The notes below the pieces were generated by a model, which did no database searches, was not told the origin of the DNA, and worked only from the letters and a program-made list of their open reading frames with translations. Below are positions 56,927-64,000 of a DNA stretch of 64,000 nucleotides, piece by piece (the first letter of the stretch is position 1; each line of letters opens with the position of its first letter). Source of the stretch: Nitrospirillum viridazoti (GTDB lineage: Bacteria; Pseudomonadota; Alphaproteobacteria; Azospirillales; Azospirillaceae); the NCBI RefSeq assembly GCF_007827975.1, contig NZ_VITT01000003.1; one strand, written 5' to 3'. The position numbers and the translations under genes were made by a program.

Positions 56927-57749
56927 GGGGCTCGGCACTCCGTTGCCGTGCCATATATTGCGCGGGCGGGCTGCCCAGGGCCTTGCGGAACATGGTGACG
57001 AAGCTGCTGGCGCTTTCGTACCCCAGATCCAGCGCCACCTGCTGCACCGGCGCCCCCTCCGCCATGCGCTGCAGGGCCAGGAGGATGGTCAACTGCTGGC
57101 GCCACTGGCCGAAGCTCATGCCGGTTTCGCGGCTCAGCAAGCGGGCCAGGGTGCGCTCGCTCATGCCCACGCGCTTGGCCCACTGCTCCATGGTGCCGCG
57201 TTGGCCCGGGTCGGCCATCATCAGGGCCACCAGCCGGCGCAGCCGCGCGTCCGTGGGCATGGGCAGGTGCAGTCGTTCCTCCGGCGCCGCCGCGATCTCA
57301 TCCAGCAGGACGGTGACCAGGCGGGCGTCCGGCCCGTCCTCGGGATAGAGCTGGGGCAGGCTGGCCGCCCGCATCAGCAGGGCCGTCAGCAGTGGCGTCG
57401 CCGAGACGGTGCAGCAATGCGCCGGCAGGATCGCCGCCACGGCGGGGTCGATGAAGGCGTTATAACCATCGACCGTGCCCGATACTTTGAGGGAATGCAG
57501 CGTCTCCGCGGGGATCCACAAGGCACAGTTCGGCGGCACCAGCCACAGCCCGCTCTCCGCCTCGCAGGTTAGGACGCCGCGCGGGGCCAGCAGCAGCTGC
57601 GCCTTGCGGTGGCGGTGGGGCGCCAGTTCGATGCCGTTGGTGAAGCCGATGATGCCGAAGGCGGCGATGGGCCGGGGCACGTCATCGGGGTCCATCAGGT
57701 CGCCTGGCCAGTCCTGATCATTGGCGGGCAGCTCTCTCAGGATGGGCAT
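56913..57749 (-). CDS. AraC-family transcriptional regulator
   Basis: A 278-residue regulator with an N-terminal cupin (IELAPHRHRKAQLLLAPRG, LWLVPPNCALWIPA) and a C-terminal pair of helix-turn-helix motifs (RVGMSERTLARLLSRETGMS and DLGYESASSFVTMFRKALG). It is divergent from the siderophore-interacting protein gene across 133 bases and most likely regulates it. The effector is unknown. The ATG at 57749 follows a purine-poor leader. Confidence 0.9.
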   Translation of the reverse strand: MPILRELPANDQDWPGDLMDPDDVPRPIAAFGIIGFTNGIELAPHRHRKAQLLLAPRGVLTCEAESGLWLVPPNCALWIPAETLHSLKVSGTVDGYNAFIDPAVAAILPAHCCTVSATPLLTALLMRAASLPQLYPEDGPDARLVTVLLDEIAAAPEERLHLPMPTDARLRRLVALMMADPGQRGTMEQWAKRVGMSERTLARLLSRETGMSFGQWRQQLTILLALQRMAEGAPVQQVALDLGYESASSFVTMFRKALGSPPAQYMARQRSAEPLRNP

Positions 57750-57882
57750 GGGGCCTGGCTCCGGTCCCTCGGATGCGGGTTGGCAGGTTTTCGAAATTGA
57801 TTGTCATGATTGCCCAATGACGCCAATCCGCCAAGAGGCTAGCTAAGTCAGGCCGCGCACATGCCGGGCTTGGGAGAGAGTG

Positions 57883-58650
57883 ATGGACAGTCAAGATGTG
57901 GATCGGGTGACGGAGAATGCGGCCCCTGTGGCCGCAGGCCCGGTGACGCGGACCCTGCTGCGCTGGTTCATGCGCCCGGCCCGCGTGGCGGCGGTTGAGC
58001 GCCTGTCCCCGCGCTTCCGGCGCATCCGGCTGGAGGGGGAGGCGCTGCGGGACGTGCTGTGGGCGCCGGGGCAGAAGATACAGGTGGCCATGGGCATGGG
58101 CTTGGCCGCCCGCACCTATACCCCGGTGTCCTGGGACGTTACCGGGGGCGCCACCCAACTGCTGGCTTTTTCCCATGGTGAGGGGTCCCATGGCGGGGGG
58201 CCGGGCAGCCGCTGGGCGGCCGGCCTGAGCGCCGGCGATGGCTGCCAGTTCTTCGGCCCGCGCCGCTCCCTTGACTTCGCCGATCACGCGGGCCCTTGGG
58301 TGCTGTTCGGGGACGAGACGTCGTTCGCGGTGGCCCTGGCCTGCCGCATGGCGCTGGGCAGCGGCTTCCGCTGTGTATTCGAGGTGTCGGACCTGGCCGA
58401 GGCGCGATCCGTGCTGGACGCGGTGGGATTGAGTGACGCCATGCTGATCGGCCGCCTTCCCGGCGAGGGCCACCTGGCGGCGGTGGTCGACGCGCTGTCG
58501 CGTGCCGGTGGCGATGCGGCACATTTCGCGCTGACGGGCAGGGCGCCTGCCATCCAGCAGATCACCCGAGCACTGAAGGAGCGGGGTGTGGCCGCCTCAC
58601 GCCGCAAGGCCAAGGCTTATTGGGCGCCGGGCAAGAGCGGCCTGGACTGA
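57883..58650 (+). CDS. Siderophore-interacting FAD-binding protein
   Basis: A 255-residue oxidoreductase of the SIP/ferric-chelate reductase superfamily. The FAD-binding domain carries the ARTYTPVSWD element (RxYT motif), and the NAD(P)H-binding part has VLFGDETSFAVALACRM and the C-terminal RKAKAYWAPGKSG. It should reduce Fe(III)-siderophore or a related acceptor in the cytosol. GGGAGAGAG precedes ATG 57883 (GTG 57880 is directly before it). The AraC gene is divergent; the PPOX-like remnant follows after four bases. Confidence 0.86.
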   Translation: MDSQDVDRVTENAAPVAAGPVTRTLLRWFMRPARVAAVERLSPRFRRIRLEGEALRDVLWAPGQKIQVAMGMGLAARTYTPVSWDVTGGATQLLAFSHGEGSHGGGPGSRWAAGLSAGDGCQFFGPRRSLDFADHAGPWVLFGDETSFAVALACRMALGSGFRCVFEVSDLAEARSVLDAVGLSDAMLIGRLPGEGHLAAVVDALSRAGGDAAHFALTGRAPAIQQITRALKERGVAASRRKAKAYWAPGKSGLD

Positions 58651-58654
58651 GATC

Positions 58655-59092
58655 ATGGAGATGCCGATGGGCCCCCAAACCCTGGGACACGATCCCCTGG
58701 ACCTGGATGCGCTGTACGATCCGCCGGCGGAGCACATCCGCCAGGCGGTGATGCCCGAGTTGATCGACTTTCATATCCGATATCTGGAAAAGGCGACCTT
58801 CTTCTGCCTGGCAACGGGCCGCGTCACGGATGACGCCACCGTGCGCATGGAACTGGCCGAGGGGGGCAAGGCACCCAAGACGGCGATCATCGTGATGGTG
58901 GATGAGGTCCTGTTCCACTGCGGCAAGGCCTTGAACCGGGCCCGCCTACGGGACCCGGCCTCAAGGCTGGCGCGCGGCAGCCTGCCGACGCCTGGCCAGA
59001 TGCTGGCCGCCATGACCCGCAAAAGCATGGCAGAGGCAGAGGCGATCGATGCGCATTACGATCACGCCATGCGCACCGACCTCTACGGCTGA
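58655..59092 (+). CDS. PPOX-family (MSMEG_1061-like) protein with apparent internal deletion
   Basis: A 145-residue protein. The C-terminal half (APKTAIIVMVDEVLFHCGKA and RLRDPASRLARGSLPTPGQM) matches FMN-binding pyridoxamine-phosphate-oxidase-like proteins of about 200 residues. The N-terminal half ends at ATFFCLATG and jumps at about 58811-58822 to RVTDDATVRMELAEGG, so the FMN-binding core (about 65 residues, recalled from the family) seems to have been lost in frame. It is co-transcribed with the SIP gene. Starts at 58655, 58661 and 58667 are possible. It is probably a non-functional remnant, or a repurposed protein. Confidence 0.6.
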   Translation: MEMPMGPQTLGHDPLDLDALYDPPAEHIRQAVMPELIDFHIRYLEKATFFCLATGRVTDDATVRMELAEGGKAPKTAIIVMVDEVLFHCGKALNRARLRDPASRLARGSLPTPGQMLAAMTRKSMAEAEAIDAHYDHAMRTDLYG

Positions 59093-59095
59093 AGC

Positions 59096-60538
59096 TCAAA
59101 GGTTCTCGTGCGCGCCTGCCTCGCCACGCAGCCAATAGCCGGACGCCCTCATCCATTGCGCCGGGTGCTTGCGTTCCTCCAGCACATAAGCGCGCAGGGC
59201 CTTGGCCACGGCGGCCTCGGCGGCGATCCAGACATAGCCGTCGCCCGGCGGCAACTGGATACCCTCGACCGCCCGGCGCAGGGTCGCGGCGTCGTCCGTG
59301 CCCTGGCTGTCGCGGGTGACCCAGTGAGCGGTCCAGCGCGCCTTGGTCTCGATAGCCTGAATCTCCGCTGCGCTGTCGACGGCCACCACGGTGTGGACCG
59401 GCACGCCCGGGCGCAGCTCCTCCAGCCGGCGGCCGATGGCGGGCAGGCCCGTCTCGTCGGCGACCAGCAGGTACCAGTCGAAATCGTCCGGCACGATCAT
59501 GGAGCCGCGCGGGCCGCCGATCTCCAGCGTGTCGCCCACCTTGGCGCCCAGGGCCCAGGCCGTGGCCGGGCCGGCGTCATGCAGGGCGAAGTCCAGGGTC
59601 AAGGTGCGGTCCGCCTGGCTGAAGGCGCGGGGGGTGTAGTCGCGCATCAACGTCTGCCCATCCGGGCCGGGGAAGAACAGCTTGATATGGTCATCGGCGC
59701 CGCGGCTGTCGAAGTCCGCCAACTCGGGCGAGGTCAGGACGATGCGCAGCATTTTGGGCGTCAGGTGGGTCACGCCGGTCACGGTCAAGGTGCGCCGCCG
59801 GGTGTCGAAGCGCATGCGGCCGATCTGATGGCGGGGGGTGTCGGTCATTCGGTCACCTAGGTCAGGTCTGTCGGGTTGAGGGGCGGGGATGGTTGGCCCG
59901 CCGTCCTTGGAGGGGGAGGGCGCCAGGATCTCCGCCGTGGCGCGCCGCAGGATGGCGGCCAGCCGGCGGGCCTCGGCGGCATCGCAGCCGCGCTTGCCGT
60001 AAAGGGCTGATTTCAGGGCATGGCGGGCTTGGTGCAGGTCTTCGGACGCCTCGGGATCGGCGTCGGTGACGCCGGCGAAGGCCTCGCGCACCTGCTCCAT
60101 GCGGCCGCCGATGCGGCGCAGGCCCTCCAGGATGGCGACGGCTGTGCCGCGGTGGCCCCCCAGGTGGGCGCGTCCGCTGTCGGTGATGCGGTAGAGCTTG
60201 CGGTTGCCTTCCGGCTCCGCCGCCGCGTAGCCGATCTCCGCCAGGAAGGTCAGCGCCGGGTAAATGACGCCGGGGCTGGGGGTGTAGAAGCCGCCGGACT
60301 GTTCCTCCACGGCGCGGATCAGCTCATAACCATGGGCCGGCTTGCGCTCCAGCAGCGCCAGAAGCAGCAGTTCTAGGTCGGCGGACGACAGCTTGCGGCT
60401 GCCGGGCATGCCGCCCCCGCCACCGCCCCAGAAGCCGCCGCCCCCGCCGAAACCGCCACCGTGCTTCCAATGATGCCACCCGCCGCGCCCGCCCATGGCC
60501 AGGTAAGGGGGATGGGATGTCGTGTGATCGGAAAACAT
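59096..60538 (-). CDS. PadR regulator fused to siderophore-interacting ferric reductase (YqjI-YqjH-like)
   Basis: A continuous 480-residue frame. Residues 1-45 are a Gly/His/Trp-rich leader; 46-130 form a PadR winged helix (HGYELIRAVEEQSGGFYTPS, PGVIYPALTFLAEIGYA); 130-225 a helical dimerisation part; 231-480 a complete SIP/ViuB domain (MRDYTPRAFSQAD, LVADETGLPAIGRRLEEL, ASGYWLRGEAG). In E. coli the Ni-responsive PadR protein YqjI and the reductase YqjH are separate, linked genes. No stop lies between them here, but ATG 59848 with an AGGTGA site could also start the reductase alone. A perfect palindrome overlaps the start codon. Confidence 0.85.
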   Translation of the reverse strand: MFSDHTTSHPPYLAMGGRGGWHHWKHGGGFGGGGGFWGGGGGGMPGSRKLSSADLELLLLALLERKPAHGYELIRAVEEQSGGFYTPSPGVIYPALTFLAEIGYAAAEPEGNRKLYRITDSGRAHLGGHRGTAVAILEGLRRIGGRMEQVREAFAGVTDADPEASEDLHQARHALKSALYGKRGCDAAEARRLAAILRRATAEILAPSPSKDGGPTIPAPQPDRPDLGDRMTDTPRHQIGRMRFDTRRRTLTVTGVTHLTPKMLRIVLTSPELADFDSRGADDHIKLFFPGPDGQTLMRDYTPRAFSQADRTLTLDFALHDAGPATAWALGAKVGDTLEIGGPRGSMIVPDDFDWYLLVADETGLPAIGRRLEELRPGVPVHTVVAVDSAAEIQAIETKARWTAHWVTRDSQGTDDAATLRRAVEGIQLPPGDGYVWIAAEAAVAKALRAYVLEERKHPAQWMRASGYWLRGEAGAHENL

Positions 60539-60563
60539 ATCGTACGATATAGCGAGCGATATG
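60536..60563. promoter_or_regulatory. Palindromic operator over the start of the PadR-reductase gene
   Basis: ATATCGTACGATAT (60537-60550) is a perfect 14-base palindrome covering the putative start codon, and the wider arms CATATCG (60536-60542) and CGATATG (60557-60563) form a second inverted repeat. Placement suggests autoregulation by the PadR domain. It also implies that the transcript, or the true start, begins inside or downstream of the assumed ATG. Confidence 0.6.
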
Positions 60564-60585
60564 GAGCCGGCAAGAGGGGGCCTGA

Positions 60586-60626
60586 AAAGAAAACGCCCCG
60601 GCGGGCGAACCCGGCCGGAGCGTTTC
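60586..60626 (-). terminator. Intrinsic terminator of the glycerophosphodiesterase gene
   Basis: On the minus strand, CGAAACGCTCCGG pairs with CCGGGGCGTTTTC (one mismatch), followed by TTTTCTTTT. It lies about 130 bases after the GDPD stop and upstream of the next minus-strand gene. Confidence 0.7.
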
Positions 60627-60752
60627 GTCGCGGTCTCTGAGTGGTCCAGGCCGGCGACCGCAGGCCCCGGAGATTTCTGGGGAGCGGCAGCGGACTGGAA
60701 ATGGAGGACAAGGCAAGCGGGCGGATGCCCGCGCCCGCCGTTTGAGGGAACC

Positions 60753-61778
60753 CTAATGCTTCTTGCCCGGCACGGCCTCGACCGGGAAGGCCTTGGGCAG
60801 AGCGATGCCCTTGGCGGCGGCCGCCTCGCGCAGCAGTACCGGCTGGTCGGAGATGATGCCGTCGACGCCCATGTCGATCAGCTTGGCCATGTCCTCCGGC
60901 TTGTTCACCGTCCAGGGGATGACGGTCAGGCCCAGGCTGTGCGCCTCCGCGACCAGGCCGGCGTCGATGTCGGTGTAGAGGGGCGACCAGACCTTGCCGC
61001 CGGCGGCCTTCACCGCCTTGGGCACGCTGCCGCCATGGTCCATGGGGTCGAAACCGGCGGTCCAGGGCAGCTTGGCGGTCAGGCTGACCGACGGTTCGCG
61101 CGGGTCCTGCTCCGTCAGGTAGACGGTGGGGATGGCGGGGGCCTTTCGCTGCACCACCTGCAGGGTGCGCCAGTCGAAGGACTGGATCATCACCCGGTCC
61201 TCGAACTTCTCCGCCTTCAGCACGGCCAGCACCGTGTCCACGAAGACCTCCGGCGTGGGGCTGTCCTCGGGATGGCTGGGGTCGATCTTGGTCTCGATGT
61301 TCATCTTCACGGTCTTGTTGCCCGACCGCTTCACCAGGTCGATGACCTCTTTCAGGGTGGGGATGGGCGTACCGGGAATGGGGCGCTGGTCGGGGAAATG
61401 GCTGCCATAGGCGCTGCCCGGGCGCAGGCGGCCCACGTCGTACTTCTTGATCTCCTCCAGCGTCAGGCTGAAGAAGGCCGGGGTGGGGACGGTGACATAG
61501 GCGCCGTCGGGCCCCTTGGCCAGATCCGGGTTCAGGTGCCGCTCATGCGAGATGATGACGGTGCCGTCCTTGGTGATGTTCATGTCCATCTCCAAGGTGG
61601 TCACGCCCAGCGACAGGGCATGGGCGAAGGATTGCAGCGTGTTCTCCGGCCACAGGGCGCGGCCGCCGCGGTGCGCCTCGATATCCAGGTCGCGGGCCTG
61701 GGCAGGGAGAATGACAGCGGAGGCGAGCGCGGCGGCCAGGGGCAGCCAACGGGGCGCCAAACGGTGCGGCAGGGACAT
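60753..61778 (-). CDS. glpQ: Periplasmic glycerophosphodiester phosphodiesterase
   Basis: A 341-residue exported enzyme that splits glycerophosphodiesters into glycerol 3-phosphate and alcohols. The signal peptide covers MSLPHRLAPRWLPLAAALAS with cleavage near AQARDL. The TIM-barrel active site is clear: IEAHRGGRALWPENT (His, Arg), EMDMNITKDGTVIISHE, and late VIPWTVNKPEDMAKLIDMGV. The length is typical for GlpQ-like proteins. No glpT neighbour is seen. It lies in the block inserted between rnc and era, on the opposite strand. Confidence 0.92.
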   Translation of the reverse strand: MSLPHRLAPRWLPLAAALASAVILPAQARDLDIEAHRGGRALWPENTLQSFAHALSLGVTTLEMDMNITKDGTVIISHERHLNPDLAKGPDGAYVTVPTPAFFSLTLEEIKKYDVGRLRPGSAYGSHFPDQRPIPGTPIPTLKEVIDLVKRSGNKTVKMNIETKIDPSHPEDSPTPEVFVDTVLAVLKAEKFEDRVMIQSFDWRTLQVVQRKAPAIPTVYLTEQDPREPSVSLTAKLPWTAGFDPMDHGGSVPKAVKAAGGKVWSPLYTDIDAGLVAEAHSLGLTVIPWTVNKPEDMAKLIDMGVDGIISDQPVLLREAAAAKGIALPKAFPVEAVPGKKH

Positions 61779-62027
61779 CGAAGCGGGCTCCTGGTAGACT
61801 GGGACCGTGAGCCGGCCGAGGCCGGCGCGGTCGAGCTATAGCCCGGGCATCCCCTAAGCCCTTGTTAAATTTCCGAGGCGGTGCTGTGCGCCGGCCGCCT
61901 GCGCAATCCTTGGATGCCGCGCCGCCGCTGGTGCCGGGGCGCGGTCTGTGTCATGAAGCCGCGCATGCGGCGGCGGGCGGATGCCAAAGGGCGTCCGGGC
62001 CCGCCGTTCCCTTTGAGGATGTGAGTG

Positions 62028-63092
62028 ATGAGCGACGTCGAACACGGCCAGGACGGCCTTCCCCCCGATGAGGACACGGTGACCGGTGCTGCCGGCCCCG
62101 AGCACGAGGCGCAGGAGGCGCCCGAGGGTGAGGAAGAGTACCTGGACGATGAGGACGACTACGAGGATGAGGATGAGGAGGAGGAAGGCCCGGCCCTGGC
62201 CCCCATGCGCTGCGGCTTCGTCGCCCTGGTGGGCGCGCCCAACGCCGGCAAGTCCACGCTGCTGAACGCGGCAGTGGGCAGCAAGGTGTCCATCGTCAGC
62301 CCCAAGGTGCAGACCACCCGGTCCCGCGTGCTGGGCATCGGCATGCATGACCGCGCCCAGATCCTGTTCGTCGACCTGCCCGGCATCTTCACGCCCAAGA
62401 AGCGACTGGAGCGCGCCATGGTGGCCGCCGCCTGGAGCGGGGCTGAGGAGGCGGACCTGGTGGCCGTGCTGGTAGATGCCTCGCGCCGCGTGGATGACGA
62501 CACCAACGGCATCATCCAGCGCCTGAAGGACAGCAAGCGCCAGGCCATCCTGATCCTGAACAAGATCGACCTGATCCCCTACGAGCGGCTGCTGGAACTG
62601 GCGGCGCGCTTCAACGAGACGGGCGTGTTCACCGACATCTTCATGATCTCCGCCCTGACCGGCGACGGCCTGAAGGACTTCCTGGACAAGCTGGCCGCCC
62701 GCCTGCCGGAAGGACCCTGGCTGTTCCCGGAGGACCAGCTGTCCGACATGCCGCAGCGCCTGCTGGCCGCCGAGATCACGCGCGAGAAGCTGTTCCTGCA
62801 GCTGCACCAGGAACTGCCCTACGCCGTCGCGGTGGAGACCGAGGCGTGGGAGGAGTTCGAGGACGGCTCCGTCAAGATCTCCCAGATCGTCTACGTCCAG
62901 CGCCCCAACCAGAAGGCCATCGTGCTGGGCAAGGGCGGCAGCAAAATCAAGGCCATCGGCGCCGCCGCCCGCGTGGAGCTTGAGGAAATCCTGGACCGCC
63001 GCGTGCACGTCATGCTGTTCGTGAAGGTGCGCGAGGACTGGGCGGAGAAGCCTGACAGCTACAGCCAGTGGGGTTTGGACTTCAACGCGTGA
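62028..63092 (+). CDS. era: GTPase Era with acidic N-terminal extension
   Basis: A 354-residue Era, about 50 residues longer than E. coli Era. Residues 1-58 are an extra, mostly Glu/Asp segment (EEEYLDDEDDYEDEDEEEEG). The G domain then has GAPNAGKS, the switch-II DLPG, and NKID; the C-terminal KH domain has GKGGSKIKAIG. Era binds 16S rRNA in 30S assembly. ATG 62028 has GAGGATG in range; the next in-frame ATG at 62205 would give a normal-length protein but lacks a ribosome site. A terminator follows; recO, the usual neighbour, is missing. Confidence 0.95.
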   Translation: MSDVEHGQDGLPPDEDTVTGAAGPEHEAQEAPEGEEEYLDDEDDYEDEDEEEEGPALAPMRCGFVALVGAPNAGKSTLLNAAVGSKVSIVSPKVQTTRSRVLGIGMHDRAQILFVDLPGIFTPKKRLERAMVAAAWSGAEEADLVAVLVDASRRVDDDTNGIIQRLKDSKRQAILILNKIDLIPYERLLELAARFNETGVFTDIFMISALTGDGLKDFLDKLAARLPEGPWLFPEDQLSDMPQRLLAAEITREKLFLQLHQELPYAVAVETEAWEEFEDGSVKISQIVYVQRPNQKAIVLGKGGSKIKAIGAAARVELEEILDRRVHVMLFVKVREDWAEKPDSYSQWGLDFNA

Positions 63093-63105
63093 TGTTCTGG
63101 TAGGT

Positions 63106-63144
63106 GCCGGGATTGGGAGGATCCGATCCCGGCGCTTCTTAATT
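63106..63144 (+). terminator. Intrinsic terminator after era
   Basis: GCCGGGAT (63106-63113) pairs with ATCCCGGC (63126-63133), then GCTTCTTAATT. The hairpin begins 13 bases after the era stop and is convergent with the following minus-strand gene. Confidence 0.7.
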
Positions 63145-63149
63145 GAGCA

Positions 63150-63938
63150 TTAAGCGGCTCCCGCAGTTTCGGCCAATACGGCTGATGGCACGGCATGCCA
63201 AGCGTAGAGTAGCCAGCCGGTGCCCTTTTGTTCGCCGTACCAGCAATCAAAGCGTAGGGCACGAGCCGTTCCTCCAGCACCATTTTCATGGTCGACTAGA
63301 TGGCGAGCCAACCGGTGGCGGGCTGTATCGCCTGCAATTGCATCGTTGTTTTCCAGCCACCATTCGGCAACTGTCTTATAATGGGTAACTACTGCGATCA
63401 ATCCTACCGTTATGCTAGGAGATAGGATCTTGGACTGGGGATTGTCGGCGTGATTGAGTCGGAAGCTGTTGATTTTATCGATATCGGTGAGCAATCCCTG
63501 ATAGCTAACACTTTTAATGAATCGTTTGGCTTCTACTCGTAATTGTATCTGGTGATTGGGCTCATAAGCTAATAAGTCGAGCCAGCCGCGTGTGTCATGT
63601 CGGGCTGCCTGCTGGTAAATTGCCCAGCCCTTCATAATGCAGGCATGTCCTAGATGGGCGATAATATTACCCTCGTGGAGGGCATTTCCGCTATTATCAT
63701 TGTTCTTTGATGGCCAGTAGTGCCTCAAGGAAGCGGAAATTGACTCTGATGTCTTTTTCATCAGACCATCCATTGTCACTTGAATGTCGACCTCTTCCAT
63801 TTGCCCCTCGATTGAATGTTGGATTGTATAATCTGCCATATTGTATCCAGAAAGGTGCATGTCATACCATGCCGGTGGATAGGTTGGGCGGAAAAGCAAT
63901 TTTCCTTTGGTGACAGCCCTGCTGTGATCGGATGTCAT
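63150..63938 (-). CDS. AT-rich hypothetical protein, possible PD-(D/E)xK-like nuclease
   Basis: A 262-residue protein of unknown family. Base composition (near 50% GC) and codon use differ sharply from the other genes in the window, indicating recent transfer. The segment WLDLLAYEPNHQIQLRVEAK places an Asp, then E-x-K, in the spacing of PD-(D/E)xK nucleases, preceded by helical sequence; this is only suggestive. ATG 63938 is preferred because AAGGGT lies directly upstream; ATG 63956 lies inside a perfect palindrome. No signal peptide or membrane helix is seen. Confidence 0.65.
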   Translation of the reverse strand: MTSDHSRAVTKGKLLFRPTYPPAWYDMHLSGYNMADYTIQHSIEGQMEEVDIQVTMDGLMKKTSESISASLRHYWPSKNNDNSGNALHEGNIIAHLGHACIMKGWAIYQQAARHDTRGWLDLLAYEPNHQIQLRVEAKRFIKSVSYQGLLTDIDKINSFRLNHADNPQSKILSPSITVGLIAVVTHYKTVAEWWLENNDAIAGDTARHRLARHLVDHENGAGGTARALRFDCWYGEQKGTGWLLYAWHAVPSAVLAETAGAA

Positions 63939-63945
63939 TACCCTT

Positions 63946-63968
63946 GACCCTCCCATGATGGGAGGGTC
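63946..63968. repeat. Perfect 23-bp palindrome upstream of the AT-rich gene
   Basis: GACCCTCCCAT (63946-63956) and ATGGGAGGGTC (63958-63968) are exact inverse copies around a single base. It lies eight bases before the preferred start codon of the minus-strand gene, next to its ribosome site. It may be an operator, or a hairpin controlling read-through or translation. Confidence 0.65.
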
Positions 63969-64000
63969 TATCTGTACGGGACATCTCGTCGAGGAGACTG

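Overview
The window is high-GC DNA (roughly two thirds G+C by eye) with dense, strongly GC-biased coding. It looks like a chromosomal segment of an alphaproteobacterium of the Rhodospirillales, probably Azospirillaceae-like. The grounds are the rpoZ - rel/spoT - DUF2062 - pdxJ - acpS - lepB - rnc ... era block, a stand-alone gatB, and the number of two-component, chemotaxis and c-di-GMP proteins. The species is inferred from gene content and order only.

Left part (1-19.9 kb). The window opens inside kdpD, followed by kdpE, a ptsN-like EIIA(Ntr) gene, a CBS+BON protein and a small EF-hand protein, which look like a potassium/osmotic-response neighbourhood. Next comes a three-gene glycosidase cluster: secreted GH2 beta-galactosidase, GH29 alpha-L-fucosidase and GH31 alpha-xylosidase-like enzyme. 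This is the activity set needed to strip fucogalacto-xyloglucan side chains. A promoter-like TTGACA and a LacI-family-like operator lie upstream. Then follow gstA, a divergent NmrA/LysR pair, a small secreted repeat protein, two MFS exporters around an SMP-30 lactonase, and a thioredoxin fused to a large unrecognised C-terminal region.

Middle (19.9-41.3 kb). An AT-rich 540-bp gap with three perfect palindromes precedes a MacA-MacB-NodT tripartite efflux operon. It is followed by a response regulator/HD-GYP phosphodiesterase with a hybrid kinase, a small toxin-antitoxin-like patch (DUF1902 HicB plus HicA, a zinc-ribbon protein and a 58-residue ORF), an S10 peptidase, a Tim44-like protein, a CHASE-PAS hybrid kinase, and an MCP ending in a PilZ domain. 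gatB and tRNA-Ser(GCU) close this part.

Right part (41.3-64 kb). This holds mainly housekeeping genes: slt, dapA, smpB, a family-5 uracil-DNA glycosylase, a NYN-domain protein, folK, rpoZ, the RSH (p)ppGpp enzyme, DUF2062, pdxJ, acpS, lepB and rnc. The usual rnc-era neighbourhood is split by about 6.4 kb carrying an M23 peptidase, an AraC regulator, two siderophore-interacting-protein-type ferric reductases, an apparently internally deleted pyridoxamine-phosphate-oxidase-like gene and a glycerophosphodiesterase. One of the reductases is fused to a PadR regulator, which looks like YqjI joined to YqjH, with a perfect palindrome over its start codon. era has an unusual acidic N-terminal extension and is followed by a terminator. 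Beyond it lies an AT-rich foreign-looking gene with a possible nuclease-like motif and a perfect 23-bp palindrome before its start.

The strongest candidates for something new are the PadR-ferric reductase fusion with its own operator, the thioredoxin/unknown-domain protein next to the palindrome-rich efflux promoter, and the xyloglucan-oligosaccharide cluster with a LacI-type operator.
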